From: Thermoleophilia bacterium
Lineage (GTDB): Bacteria; Actinomycetota; Thermoleophilia; Gaiellales; JAICJC01
DNA length: 50,398 nucleotides
NCBI GenBank assembly: GCA_025927685.1
Contig: JAICKX010000011.1
Location: 1-50,398, forward strand
Reading direction: 5' to 3'
Positions 37,371 through 46,229 of the stretch are shown piece by piece (within the stretch, counting starts at the first letter, position 1; the number at the start of each line of letters is the position of its first letter). Below the pieces are notes generated by a model, which worked only from the letters and a program-made list of their open reading frames with translations, ran no database searches and was not told the origin of the DNA. The position numbers and the translations under genes were made by a program.

Positions 37371-38402
37371 TCAGCCTAGCGGTTGCGCGTAGACACCCTC
37401 GCGCACGCCGGCCGGGTCGGGCGGGGGGCTGGACTCGGCCTCGAGCACGCCGGCCTCGATCCAGGCGCGCACCTCGTCCTCGAGGGCGGCGAGCTCGTCG
37501 TCGGAGCAATCCTCGATCTCGGCGAGCCAGGAACGGAAGCGCTCCAGCGGGTCCTTCGAGCCGAACTCCGCCAGGAGCTCGCGCGGCACGTAGCCCGCGT
37601 CGTCGTGGACGGCGTGGCCCTCCATCCGCAGCGTGATCAGCTCGATGATCGTCGGGCCGCCGCCCTCGCGCGCCTTCTCGATGGCGCGCTGCGCCTCCCG
37701 GAACACGGTGACGACGTCGGTGCCGTCGACCACGATGCCCTCGAACCCGTACGCCGGGCCGCGGTCGGCCAGGTGCTCGCACGCGAACGAGAGCCGGTTG
37801 GGCGTCGAGTAGGCGTACTGGTTGTTGTCGATGATGTAGACGATCGGCAGGCGGCGGACGCCGGCCAGGTTCATGGACTCGTGCATGTCGCCGCGGGCGG
37901 CGGCGCCGTCGCCGCACCAGCCGATCGCGACCCGGTCCTCGCCCCGCAGCTGGAATGCGAGCGCCATCCCGGTGATGACGGGGATCATCGCCGGCAGGTG
38001 GCTGACGCCGGCCAGGAGGCCTTTCCCGGGCCCGAAGTCGTTCGAGCGCAGGTTCGAGTCGCGGCCCCGCGTCGCGCCGCCGTCGCGGCCCATGAACTGG
38101 CAGAAGATCGCCGCCGGCGGGACGCCGCGCACGAGGTGGACGCCGAGGTTCCGGTGCAGCGGCGAGGCGATGTCGTCTGCGCCCATCGCGGCCGCGACGC
38201 CGACCGAGGCGGCCTCGTTGCCGCGGCCGGTGTAGTAGCTGCCGGGCAGCTTCCCGGCCTTGAAGAGGAGGTTGCCGCGCTCCTCGACGAGGCGGGTCGC
38301 CAGCATGTCGCGGTACAGGCGGACGAGATCCTCGCGGTCGAGGCCCAGCTCGCGCGCCTCGGCCTGGCTCATGAGCGGGCTCGCCCGGCGCACCGTCGAC
38401 AT
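37371..38402 (-). CDS. Thiamine-pyrophosphate-dependent dehydrogenase E1 alpha subunit (pyruvate/2-oxoacid)
   Basis: YRDMLATRLVEERGNLLFKAGKLPGSYYTGRGNEAASVGVAAAM; GWCGDGAAARGDMHESMNLAGVRRLPIVYIIDNNQYAYSTP. Confidence 0.92.
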   Translation of the reverse strand: MSTVRRASPLMSQAEARELGLDREDLVRLYRDMLATRLVEERGNLLFKAGKLPGSYYTGRGNEAASVGVAAAMGADDIASPLHRNLGVHLVRGVPPAAIFCQFMGRDGGATRGRDSNLRSNDFGPGKGLLAGVSHLPAMIPVITGMALAFQLRGEDRVAIGWCGDGAAARGDMHESMNLAGVRRLPIVYIIDNNQYAYSTPNRLSFACEHLADRGPAYGFEGIVVDGTDVVTVFREAQRAIEKAREGGGPTIIELITLRMEGHAVHDDAGYVPRELLAEFGSKDPLERFRSWLAEIEDCSDDELAALEDEVRAWIEAGVLEAESSPPPDPAGVREGVYAQPLG

Positions 38403-38427
38403 GCCGCCAGGATACCCGCGGCCGCGG

Positions 38428-38751
38428 CTACGAGCCGCGCTTTGCGTGCCGCGCGAGCCGTGCCAGCCGCGACTCCCATTCGGCGCCGACGTTGTCGATC
38501 CACCGCCGGGCGTCGGTCAGGGGCGCCGGCGTGAGCCGGTAGCGCGTCTCCCGGCCGGAGCGCTGCGAGGTCACGAGCCCGGCGTCGGCCAGCGTCGCGA
38601 GGTGCTTCGCGACCGCCTGGCGGGTGATCGGCAGGTCGCGCGCGAGCTCGCTGGCGGTCACGGCCTCGCGGTCGGCGAGCAGGTCGATGACGTGCCGGCG
38701 GGTGGGATCGGCGAGCGCGGCGAAGGTCGCGCCGACGGCGTCGGCGGTCAT
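38428..38751 (-). CDS. ArsR-family transcriptional regulator
   Basis: GATFAALADPTRRHVIDLLADREAVTASELARDLPITRQAVAKHLATLADAGLVTSQRSGRETRYRL. Confidence 0.92.
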   Translation of the reverse strand: MTADAVGATFAALADPTRRHVIDLLADREAVTASELARDLPITRQAVAKHLATLADAGLVTSQRSGRETRYRLTPAPLTDARRWIDNVGAEWESRLARLARHAKRGS

Positions 38752-39167
38752 GCCGCGATCATCACCGGCCCCGCCGCGGCGTCGAGCCGCGCCTCCCACG
38801 CCCAGGCGTTCACGGCCGCGCAGGCCTGCGTGCTCGCGACCGGAAGCGTCTCGAATCCGGTCTCGACCACGGTGACGCGGGTGCCGTCCTCGGCGGGCTC
38901 GAGCTCGATCCGCACCACGGTCTCGAGCTCGACCTCGGGCACGGGATGCCAGCGGAAGACCACCCGCTCCGGGGCGGCCACCTCCTCGACCGTCCCGTGG
39001 CGCTCGCGCCCGTCATCGAAGCGGACGCGCAGGTCGCCGCCCTCGACGAGGTCGATCTCCACCTCGTCGGCCAGCCACTGCTCGAGCTGGTCGGCGTCGG
39101 TGACGGCGTGCCAGGCGTCGTCGGGGTCGAGGTCGAGCACGGTTTCGCGGGTCACGGAGTCGGACAC
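38748..39167 (-). CDS. SRPBCC/AHSA1-family protein
   Basis: VSDSVTRETVLDLDPDDAWHAVTDADQLEQWLADEVEIDLVEGGDLRVRFDDG...ERVVFRWHPV; GTG start after GGAGGT; overlaps ArsR start. Confidence 0.85.
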   Translation of the reverse strand: MSDSVTRETVLDLDPDDAWHAVTDADQLEQWLADEVEIDLVEGGDLRVRFDDGRERHGTVEEVAAPERVVFRWHPVPEVELETVVRIELEPAEDGTRVTVVETGFETLPVASTQACAAVNAWAWEARLDAAAGPVMIAA

Positions 39168-39184
39168 GGGTACCTCCTTTACAT

Positions 39185-39228
39185 GCAACCTTCCGGTTGC
39201 GCTACCATCATGCAACTCATGGGTTGCA
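39185..39228. promoter_or_regulatory. Two TGCAAC-N6-GTTGC operator-like palindromes between SRPBCC/ArsR operon and clpP
   Basis: TGCAACcttccgGTTGCg (39184-39201) and TGCAACtcatggGTTGCA (39211-39228), centres 27 bp apart. Confidence 0.7.
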
Positions 39229-39248
39229 CACTCTAGCAAGGAGACGTC

Positions 39249-39875
39249 ATGGCACCGCTCATCCCGATGGTCGTCGAGCAGACCGCGCGCGGCGAGCGCT
39301 CGTTCGACATCTACTCGCGACTCCTGAACGACCGCATCATCTTCCTGGGCACCCCGGTCACGTCCGAGATCGCGAACCTGATCGTGGCCCAGATGATCCA
39401 CCTCGAGTCCGACGAGCCCGACAAGGACATCTCGCTCTACGTCAACTCGCCGGGCGGGGACGTCTACGCGGGGCTCGCGATCTACGACGCGATGCAGTAC
39501 ATCCGCTGCGAGGTCGCCACGATCTGCTTCGGGATGGCGATGTCGATGGGCGCGACCCTGCTCGCCGGCGGAGCGAAGGGCAAGCGGATGGCGCTCCCGA
39601 ACTCGAAGATCATGATCCACCAGGGCCACACCTCCGGGTTCGAGGGACAGGCCACCGACGTCGAGATCCGCGCCCGCGAGATCCTCGCGCTGCAGCGGCG
39701 GATGGAGGAGATCATGGCCCGCGACACGGGCAAGACCGCCGACCAGATCCACATCGACACGCAGCGCGACAACTTCATGACGCCCGAGGAGGCCCAGGAC
39801 TACGGGCTGATCGACGTCGTCTTCAGCACCCGGGCGCCGCGCGCAGCCGCCGCCCGCCGCACCGGTCTCGGCTGA
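39249..39875 (+). CDS. clpP: ATP-dependent Clp protease proteolytic subunit
   Basis: [42 protein letters not shown]...[33 protein letters not shown]. Confidence 0.96.
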   Translation: MAPLIPMVVEQTARGERSFDIYSRLLNDRIIFLGTPVTSEIANLIVAQMIHLESDEPDKDISLYVNSPGGDVYAGLAIYDAMQYIRCEVATICFGMAMSMGATLLAGGAKGKRMALPNSKIMIHQGHTSGFEGQATDVEIRAREILALQRRMEEIMARDTGKTADQIHIDTQRDNFMTPEEAQDYGLIDVVFSTRAPRAAAARRTGLG

Positions 39876-39906
39876 AAAATTGGGGTCTGACCCCAATTTT
39901 TCAGCC
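39870..39906. terminator. Perfect 37-bp palindrome (18-bp arms) between convergent clpP and methyltransferase genes
   Basis: GGCTGAAAAATTGGGGTC-T-GACCCCAATTTTTCAGCC with A/T tracts on both sides. Confidence 0.85.
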
Positions 39907-39912
39907 AATGTT

Positions 39913-40533
39913 TCATCGCGTGGCCAGCAGCCACAGGAACGTCGCGTCGCCCTCGGGCTCGTGGATCGTGACCGTCTCGTCGAGCTCGATCCCGAGGCCG
40001 GCCTCGGTGAGCGCCGCGCGGGCCGCGTCCGGCTCGATGCTCGAGAAGAACATCGGCACGCCGAGCCACTCCCCGCTCCAGTCGCCGCCGCCCGTTCCGA
40101 GGCTCGCGAGGACGAGCCCGCCCGGGCGCAGCCAGCCCGCGATCCGCCGCAGCATCGCCGGCTGGTGGTCGGCCGGCAGGTGTGTGAGCGAGTAGCAGGC
40201 GGTCACGCCGTCGACGCTCTCCCTGCCCGGGTCGAACGCCGTCATGTCGGCCCGGACGAACCGCGCTTCGGGCACGAGCGCACGCGCCCGCCGGAGCTGC
40301 TCCGCCGACACGTCGACGCCGGTAACCGCGAGCCGCTCCGCCATCCGGGCGGTGGTCGGCACGCCGGCTCCGCAGCCCAGGTCGACCACGGCCGCCCCGT
40401 CGGGCAGCCCCTCCATGAAGCGCTCGACGAGCCGCGCGCGCGGGTCGCCCTCGACCCGGGCCGCCCACTCCAGGAAGCGGTCGGCCAGGGCGTCGTAGCC
40501 CCGCTCGACCACCCGGATGCGCTCGTCGGTCAC
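39913..40533 (-). CDS. Class I SAM-dependent methyltransferase
   Basis: AAVVDLGCGAGVPTTARMAERLAVTGVDVSAEQLRRARALVPEARFVRADMTAFD; GTG start overlapping FabF stop. Confidence 0.9.
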   Translation of the reverse strand: MTDERIRVVERGYDALADRFLEWAARVEGDPRARLVERFMEGLPDGAAVVDLGCGAGVPTTARMAERLAVTGVDVSAEQLRRARALVPEARFVRADMTAFDPGRESVDGVTACYSLTHLPADHQPAMLRRIAGWLRPGGLVLASLGTGGGDWSGEWLGVPMFFSSIEPDAARAALTEAGLGIELDETVTIHEPEGDATFLWLLATR

Positions 40534-41759
40534 TCCACCCGGCGCAGGATGAGGCAGGCGTTGTGCCCGCCGAGCCCCATCGAGTTCGAGAGGCCGGTGC
40601 GCACCTCCGCCGTGCGCGCGGCGTTCGGGACGTAGTCGAGGTCGCACTCCGGGTCGGGATGGTGCAGGTTGATCGTCGGCGGGATCACGCCGTGGTGGAT
40701 CGTGAGCGCGGTCGCCAGCGCCTCGACCGCGCCCGCCGCCCCGAAGAGGTGGCCGATCATCGACTTGTTCGAGGAGATCGCCATCCTGTAGGCGTGGTCG
40801 CCGAACACCTGCTTGACCGCCTGCGTCTCGGCGGCGTCGTTGTACGGCGTCGAGGTCCCGTGCGCGTTCACGTAGTCGACCTCGTCGGGCTGCATCCCGG
40901 CCCGGTCGAGCGCGTCGCGCATCATCTCGATCACGCCGACGGACTCGGGGTGGGGGGTGGCGATGTGATAGGCGTCGTTCGACGCGCCGTACCCCACGAC
41001 CTCGGCGTAGATGCGCGCGCCCCGCTCCTGCGCCCGCCCCAGCTCCTCCAGGACGAGCACCGCGGCCCCCTCGGCCATGACGAAGCCCGCCCGCGTGACG
41101 TCGAAGGGACGCGAGGCGCCCGGCGGGTCGTCGCGGCCGTCGACCAGGGCTCGCATGGCGCAGAAGCCCGCGAGGATGATCGGCACCATCGAGGACTCGG
41201 TCGCCCCCGCCAGGACGACGTCCGCCTGATCGCGGGCGATCGCCGCGGCGGCCTCGCCGACGGCGTGGGTGCCCGTCGCGCAGGCCGACTCGGTCGAGTA
41301 GTTGATGCCGCGCGCGCCGAGCATGGTCGCGACGTGGCTCGTGGACGTGTCGACGAGCGTGTTCGGGAGCCAGTGCGGAGACACCCGCTCCCAGCCGCGA
41401 TCCTCGAGGATCCGCTGCTGCTGGAGCGTGTACGGGAGCCCGCCCATGACGCTGCCGATGATGACGCCCGTGCGCGACGGCGTGTCGATGACCAGCTCGG
41501 CGTCGGCGGCGGCCTCCATCGCCGCCGCCACGGCGAAGTGGACGTCGTGGGACGTGCGCCGCACCTCCTTGGCCGACATCGCCTTCGTGGCGTCGAAATC
41601 CTTGACCTCTGCGGCGATGTTCACCGGGAACCCGGACGCGTCGAAGGCCCGGATCACGTCCACGCCGCTCCTCCCGGCGACGAGCGAGTCCCAGGTCGAT
41701 TGCAGGTCGTTTCCGACCGGGGTCACGGCCCCCAGTCCTGTGATGGCAACGCGTCGCAT
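40530..41759 (-). CDS. fabF: Beta-ketoacyl-ACP synthase II
   Basis: MRRVAITGLGAVTPVGND...STESACATGTHAVGEAAAAI...VNAHGTSTPYNDAAETQAVKQVFG...SNKSMIGHLFGAAGAVEALATAL. Confidence 0.95.
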   Translation of the reverse strand: MRRVAITGLGAVTPVGNDLQSTWDSLVAGRSGVDVIRAFDASGFPVNIAAEVKDFDATKAMSAKEVRRTSHDVHFAVAAAMEAAADAELVIDTPSRTGVIIGSVMGGLPYTLQQQRILEDRGWERVSPHWLPNTLVDTSTSHVATMLGARGINYSTESACATGTHAVGEAAAAIARDQADVVLAGATESSMVPIILAGFCAMRALVDGRDDPPGASRPFDVTRAGFVMAEGAAVLVLEELGRAQERGARIYAEVVGYGASNDAYHIATPHPESVGVIEMMRDALDRAGMQPDEVDYVNAHGTSTPYNDAAETQAVKQVFGDHAYRMAISSNKSMIGHLFGAAGAVEALATALTIHHGVIPPTINLHHPDPECDLDYVPNAARTAEVRTGLSNSMGLGGHNACLILRRVE

Positions 41760-41852
41760 CGAGGCAACTGACGGAGCATCCGCCGGCCGGGTTGCGCCGC
41801 AGCCGGCCCGGCCGGCGTGGCGGCGATAGCGTGTGCGCGATACCATGTGGTC

Positions 41853-42182
41853 GTGTCAAGCCAGTCCCACGCCCATCGCCGGCGGCTCACCGCGCAGTCG
41901 CTGGAGCGCATGCGCGAGGGCCTTCGCAAGCGCGCGGAGGCGCTCGGCCGCGACCACGAGCAGCGCTTCGCGGAGGTCGGCAGGATGGTCGCCGAGAACC
42001 GGCTGCGCCGCGGGATGTCGCAGCAGGAGCTCGCGATCCTGTGCGGCACGACCCAGTCGGCCATCGCCCGCCTTGAGCGGGGCGGGCGGCCGCCGAAGCT
42101 CGACACGCTGATGCGCATCGCGGACGCGCTCGACGCGGAGCTCTTCCTCGAGATGCGCTTGCGGCCCGCGCCGAACGAGTAG
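41853..42182 (+). CDS. XRE-family helix-turn-helix regulator
   Basis: VGRMVAENRLRRGMSQQELAILCGTTQSAIARLERGGRPPKLDTLMRIADALDAEL. Confidence 0.9.
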   Translation: MSSQSHAHRRRLTAQSLERMREGLRKRAEALGRDHEQRFAEVGRMVAENRLRRGMSQQELAILCGTTQSAIARLERGGRPPKLDTLMRIADALDAELFLEMRLRPAPNE

Positions 42183-42192
42183 GATTGACGCG

Positions 42193-42609
42193 ATGGCCGT
42201 CACCCTGCGTGACTTCATGAGCAGCGGCGATGTCCTGACCATCGAGCCGTCCGCGACGCTGGGCGACGCCGCTCGGGCGCTTCGCAAGCGGGATGTGGGC
42301 GCCGCCGTCGTCGTCGAGGGCGGGGCGGTGGTCGGCATCTTCACCGAGCGCGACCTGCTGCGCGCGATCGCCGACAGCCGGCATCCCGACGTCGGCCAGG
42401 TGCAGTCGTACATGACGGCCGATCCGGTCACGCTGCCACCCGACCACTCCCCGAGCGAGGCGGCCCAGATCATGTCCGAGCGGCGGTTCCGGCACATCCC
42501 GGTGATGGACGGGGACGAGCTGGTCGGGATCGTGAGCATCCGCGACCTGATGTCGGCCGGCCTCCGCATCGGCTCGGCCGAGGCCCACATGGGCACCGAC
42601 TTTCCGTAG
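42193..42609 (+). CDS. CBS-domain pair protein
   Basis: LRDFMSSGDVLTIEPSATLGDAARALRKRDVGAAVVVEGGAVVGIFTERDLLRAI...HIPVMDGDELVGIVSIRDLM. Confidence 0.93.
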   Translation: MAVTLRDFMSSGDVLTIEPSATLGDAARALRKRDVGAAVVVEGGAVVGIFTERDLLRAIADSRHPDVGQVQSYMTADPVTLPPDHSPSEAAQIMSERRFRHIPVMDGDELVGIVSIRDLMSAGLRIGSAEAHMGTDFP

Positions 42610-42964
42610 GCCGGGGTCGCCCGCGAATACCGTTTCGGGGGACGCGCGCCGGGCCGCTCCGGGGCATCCTGAGATCGACCCTCCTCCCCGGCCTGTGCGC
42701 GAAGCCTTTCGATGCCAGGAGCGGCGGGAGTGTCGCTGATTCGAGGCGGTGCCGCCGGGCCGGAATGCTGCTCTCCGGCGTTATGGGACGGCGTCGCTCA
42801 GCGGCCCCGGTGCACCGGCGAAGGCCCGCCGACGGCGGCGCTGCCTCGGATCGGCCCATGTCACAAACCGGATCGCGCCGGCGTGCGTATCTCACCTGAG
42901 AATGACGACTGCTGCGTATGCGATCCCGGTGCCCATCCGTGCGCCATCAAGTACCCTCCGCCGC

Positions 42965-43522
42965 ATGGATCCGGGGGGGCTTTCGGACGAGCAATTGCTC
43001 GAACAGGTCGCCGTCACACGCGACGCGGAAGCCTTCGAGGTCCTGTACAAGCGCTACAGCCGGGCGATCTACTCGCTCGTCCAGCGGGTGCTGCGCGACC
43101 ACAGTGCGGCGGACGATGCCTCCCAGGAGGCGTTCGCGGCGGTGTGGCGGGCGGCGCGCGGCTACCGGCGTGAGCGGGGCACGGCGTCGGGATGGCTCTT
43201 CGCGATCGCCCGAAACGCTGCGGTCGACGCCGCCCGCGCCCGGGTGCCGCTCGTCATCGGCGAGCCGCCCGAGGTGCCCGACCACGGGCCGCTCCCCGAG
43301 GCACTCGCGATCGCCGAGATGGAGGCGTTCGAGGTGCACGTGGCGGTGGACTCCCTTCCCGACCGGGAGCGTGAGGTCATCGAGCTCGCCTACTACTCGG
43401 GCCTGTCCCAGACCGAGATCGCGGACCGGCTGAGCCTGCCCCTCGGGACGGTCAAGACGCGCACCCGCTCCGCGCTGGGGCGGCTGGCGGGTGTGCTGGA
43501 AGAGCGGGGGGTGATGCGATGA
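42965..43522 (+). CDS. ECF-type RNA polymerase sigma factor
   Basis: EAFEVLYKRYSRAIYSLVQRVLRDHSAADDASQEAFAAVWRAARGYRRERGTASGWLFAIARNAAVD...LPDREREVIELAYYSGLSQTEIADRLSLPLGTVKTRTRSAL. Confidence 0.93.
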   Translation: MDPGGLSDEQLLEQVAVTRDAEAFEVLYKRYSRAIYSLVQRVLRDHSAADDASQEAFAAVWRAARGYRRERGTASGWLFAIARNAAVDAARARVPLVIGEPPEVPDHGPLPEALAIAEMEAFEVHVAVDSLPDREREVIELAYYSGLSQTEIADRLSLPLGTVKTRTRSALGRLAGVLEERGVMR

Positions 43523-44097
43523 GCGCGAACGACGAGTTCGATCGGGTTGAGCAGCTTCTTCGCTCGGCTCCGGCTCCGGCCCCGGTGCCGCCGGGCCTGG
43601 TCGACGTCGCCCGCGAGGCGGCTCTGGGCGGCGCGGGTGCGGAGCGGCGCCCGGTCGTCTCGGTCGCCCGCCGTCGCGTCCCGCGCCTTCGCATGGGCCG
43701 GCTCACCGCCGGCGTCGCGGTGATGGCGGCGGCGGCGGCCGCGGCGCTCCTGATCGGCGTCGGCGGGCCCGACACGTTCAGCCCGGAGAGGACGATCGCG
43801 CTCGCGGGCCCCACCGGCGCGTCGGCGACCGTCGACTTCGGCTCGTCCGAGAACGGCACGCGGCCGATGCTTGTGAAGATCCACGACCTGCGGCCCGCCG
43901 GGCCGGGGTGGTACTACGAGATGTGGTTCCGGGTGTCGGGCGACGATGTCTCGGCCGTCACGTTCAACACGAGCTCCTCCGGCGACGCGACCGTGCGCAG
44001 CGCGATCTCCGCCGACATGCACTGGGGCACCTGCTATGTCACGCTCGAGAAGGTCGGCGACACGGAACAGCGCCGTGTCGTCCTGCGCACAACGTAG
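43519..44097 (+). CDS. Anti-sigma factor, RskA-like, single-pass membrane
   Basis: ATGA overlap with sigma factor; one TM (LTAGVAVMAAAAAAALLIG) and extracytoplasmic GPGWYYEMWFRVSGDDVSAVTFNT... domain. Confidence 0.75.
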   Translation: MSANDEFDRVEQLLRSAPAPAPVPPGLVDVAREAALGGAGAERRPVVSVARRRVPRLRMGRLTAGVAVMAAAAAAALLIGVGGPDTFSPERTIALAGPTGASATVDFGSSENGTRPMLVKIHDLRPAGPGWYYEMWFRVSGDDVSAVTFNTSSSGDATVRSAISADMHWGTCYVTLEKVGDTEQRRVVLRTT

Positions 44098-44124
44098 CCG
44101 CGCCGCTCCGCGTCGCCGTGATCG

Positions 44125-44718
44125 CTAGCTGAGGATCTTCCCCAACCGCTCCGCGCGGTCCGCCACCTGGTCGAGCTCGCGCGCGACGACCTTGCTGCGC
44201 TTGCCCAGGTGGACGGCAGCCCTGCCGACACCCTCCATGACGGCCGCCGGATCGACGTCGCGCAACGCGTGCCTCGATCGCTCCGCGATGCCCGGGTCGG
44301 CCAGGCGGGGGCGCTGGCGAAGGACGAGCCCGCCGGCGAGTCCGGCCACCGCCGCGGCCACCGTGAGGGCCGGGCCGTTGGCCTTGTCCGCCGCCCGGAG
44401 CAGCGCCGAGCCCTTCTGCTTGAGCATCCCGGTGGTGCCGTTCGCCCGTGCGCTCGCCGCGCGGGCGCGCGTGGAGCCGCCGCTGCGGGCGCTGCCGTTT
44501 CGCGAGGCGGTCGCCTGGGCTGCCGCCGCTTTCGGTGACCGCTTCGCGCCGTTGCGAGAGCCGGTCGCGGCACGGGCGGTCTTCGCATTCGTCGATCGCG
44601 AGGTGGGTGTGCGCTTCTTCGCAGCGCCGGTACCCGGCGCCGTCTTCGATGCCGACGCCCGCGAACGTGGCGCGGTGCTCTTGCGGGTACCGCCGCTCGA
44701 TCGCTTCGTGGTTGCCAT
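44125..44718 (-). CDS. Basic Ser/Ala/Arg/Lys-rich (histone H1-like tail) protein
   Basis: MATTKRSSGGTRKSTAPRSRASASKTAPGTGAAKKRTPTSRSTNAKTARAA... followed by a hydrophobic AVAGLAGGLVLRQR segment. Confidence 0.7.
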   Translation of the reverse strand: MATTKRSSGGTRKSTAPRSRASASKTAPGTGAAKKRTPTSRSTNAKTARAATGSRNGAKRSPKAAAAQATASRNGSARSGGSTRARAASARANGTTGMLKQKGSALLRAADKANGPALTVAAAVAGLAGGLVLRQRPRLADPGIAERSRHALRDVDPAAVMEGVGRAAVHLGKRSKVVARELDQVADRAERLGKILS

Positions 44719-44832
44719 CGGTTCCTCCAAACGTGTGACGCCAGGTGCGTCGGTCCTACCCGCCCGCCTGTGGTTCTAACCCGCGACTTCGGGGTAGAAG
44801 CGGGCTTCCCGAGCAGAACGAGGAGGAGTGCG

Positions 44833-45447
44833 ATGCCGGACACTGTGCGTGACAACAAGATGGTGGAGCTCCTGAACGAGGCGTATGGCAAGGAGCAGCA
44901 GCTCACCGCCGCGCTGGAGCTGCATCTCCAGTCCACGACGCGTCCCGATTACGAGAAGCGGTTGACGGATCACCTGAAGGAGACGAAGTCTCACGCGCAG
45001 GCGGTCTCCAAGCGGATCAAGCAGCTGGGTGGGACGCCGGCCGAGGTGTCGCTCCCGGGGCCAGAGAGCGTCTCGAAGGCGGCGCAGGGGATGCAGGACA
45101 GGATCGCCAAGGCCAAGGCCGCCGTCCAGGGCCCGCTCGACACCGTGCGCGGGTCCGGCGAGCAGCAGCGGATGATCCGCAACGCGCGCGCCGAGTTCGA
45201 GGAGGAGGCGCACGAGATCGCGGCCTACACCGTGATCGACTCGGTCGCGACCGCGGTCGGCGACAAGGAGACGGCCCAGCTCGCGCGCGGCATCCTGCGC
45301 GAGGAGGAGCGGATGCAGAAGTACCTCGGCGATCTGCTGCGCGACCTCGCCGTCGACATGGCGCACGACGAGATCCCCGTGTCCGAGATCGACGGCCCGG
45401 CCGCGCGCCGCTCGTCGTCGCGGCAGAAGTCGGCCACGGCCCGGTAA
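44833..45447 (+). CDS. DUF892 (YciE/YciF-like, ferritin-like) protein
   Basis: NKMVELLNEAYGKEQQLTAALELHLQ...RPDYEKRLTDHLKETKSHAQAVSKRIKQLGG...EFEEEAHEIAAYTVIDSVATAVGDKETAQLARGILREEERM. Confidence 0.87.
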   Translation: MPDTVRDNKMVELLNEAYGKEQQLTAALELHLQSTTRPDYEKRLTDHLKETKSHAQAVSKRIKQLGGTPAEVSLPGPESVSKAAQGMQDRIAKAKAAVQGPLDTVRGSGEQQRMIRNARAEFEEEAHEIAAYTVIDSVATAVGDKETAQLARGILREEERMQKYLGDLLRDLAVDMAHDEIPVSEIDGPAARRSSSRQKSATAR

Positions 45448-45459
45448 GGAGGAAGGACG

Positions 45460-45921
45460 ATGGCCCAGACCCAGACGCGACAGCGCTCGAGTCGTGCGCG
45501 CTCGCGCTCCGCCGGGTCGTCGCGAAACGGCTCCAGACCGCGATCCAGAAGCACGGCGGAGCGGCTGAAGGCGCGAGCGAACGACGCGGCGGGCGCGCTC
45601 GGCCCCATCGCCCAGAAGTCCGCCAAGCCCGCGATGGCCGCAGGCGCGGCGCTCGCGGGCCTTGCGGCCGGCGCAGCCCTGGCGTCGCGCGGTCGCAGCC
45701 GCCTGGGCGACGTGGCGGCTGCGACGGCGGCACCGCTCATCACGAAGGAGGGCGCGACCAGGACGCTCCTGCGCGCGACGCGCGAGCTCCATGCCACCGC
45801 GTGCACGCTCAACGACGTGGCGAGCGAGATCCGCCAGGTGCGCGAGCTGGCCCAGGCCGGCAGGAGCCGCTCGCCGATCGAGGTGGTGCTCCAGGGCCTG
45901 ACGCGGCGGCCTGAGCAGTGA
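45460..45921 (+). CDS. Second basic Arg/Ser-rich protein with glycine-rich hydrophobic segment
   Basis: MAQTQTRQRSSRARSRSAGSSRNGSRPRSRS...MAAGAALAGLAAGAALASRGRSRLGD; 12 bp after DUF892. Confidence 0.7.
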   Translation: MAQTQTRQRSSRARSRSAGSSRNGSRPRSRSTAERLKARANDAAGALGPIAQKSAKPAMAAGAALAGLAAGAALASRGRSRLGDVAAATAAPLITKEGATRTLLRATRELHATACTLNDVASEIRQVRELAQAGRSRSPIEVVLQGLTRRPEQ

Positions 45922-45984
45922 GCGGCTGAGCCCGGTGCGGCGCGGCCGGGCCGGGCTCTCCCGCCGATATACTTCGCCCCTCGC

Positions 45985-46057
45985 GGGGCTATAGCTCAGT
46001 TGGGAGAGCGCCTGGATCGCACCCAGGAGGTCAGCGGTTCGAATCCGCTTAGCTCCA
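45985..46057 (+). tRNA. tRNA-Ala (anticodon CGC)
   Basis: GGGGCTA/TAGCTCC acceptor, CCTGG-ATCGCAC-CCAGG anticodon arm, AGCGG-TTCGAAT-CCGCT T-arm. Confidence 0.95.
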
Positions 46058-46097
46058 TGGGGTCGTGCAGACTCTGAATGGGTCTGCACGACCCCAT
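46057..46097. terminator. Perfect 16-bp stem, 9-nt loop hairpin starting at the tRNA-Ala 3' end
   Basis: ATGGGGTCGTGCAGAC - TCTGAATGG - GTCTGCACGACCCCAT. No clear U tract, so terminator role is inferred. Confidence 0.55.
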
Positions 46098-46229
46098 TGC
46101 GTTGAGGTGGGCCCGAGCGTCGGCCTCCTGGGTGCGATCGCGGCCAAGGCGCCTGGATCAAGGGGCCTGCTATCCAGCAGGCCCCGCCACGAGGCGGCCA
46201 AGGGAGCGGAGCGACCTTGACGGCCGAGT

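Noticed and set aside
42712-42964. Upstream extensions (42712 or 42749 starts) of the sigma factor ORF
   Set aside because: Extension is Arg/Pro-rich without sigma homology; ATG 42965 has a well-placed TACCCT box and begins the sigma region.
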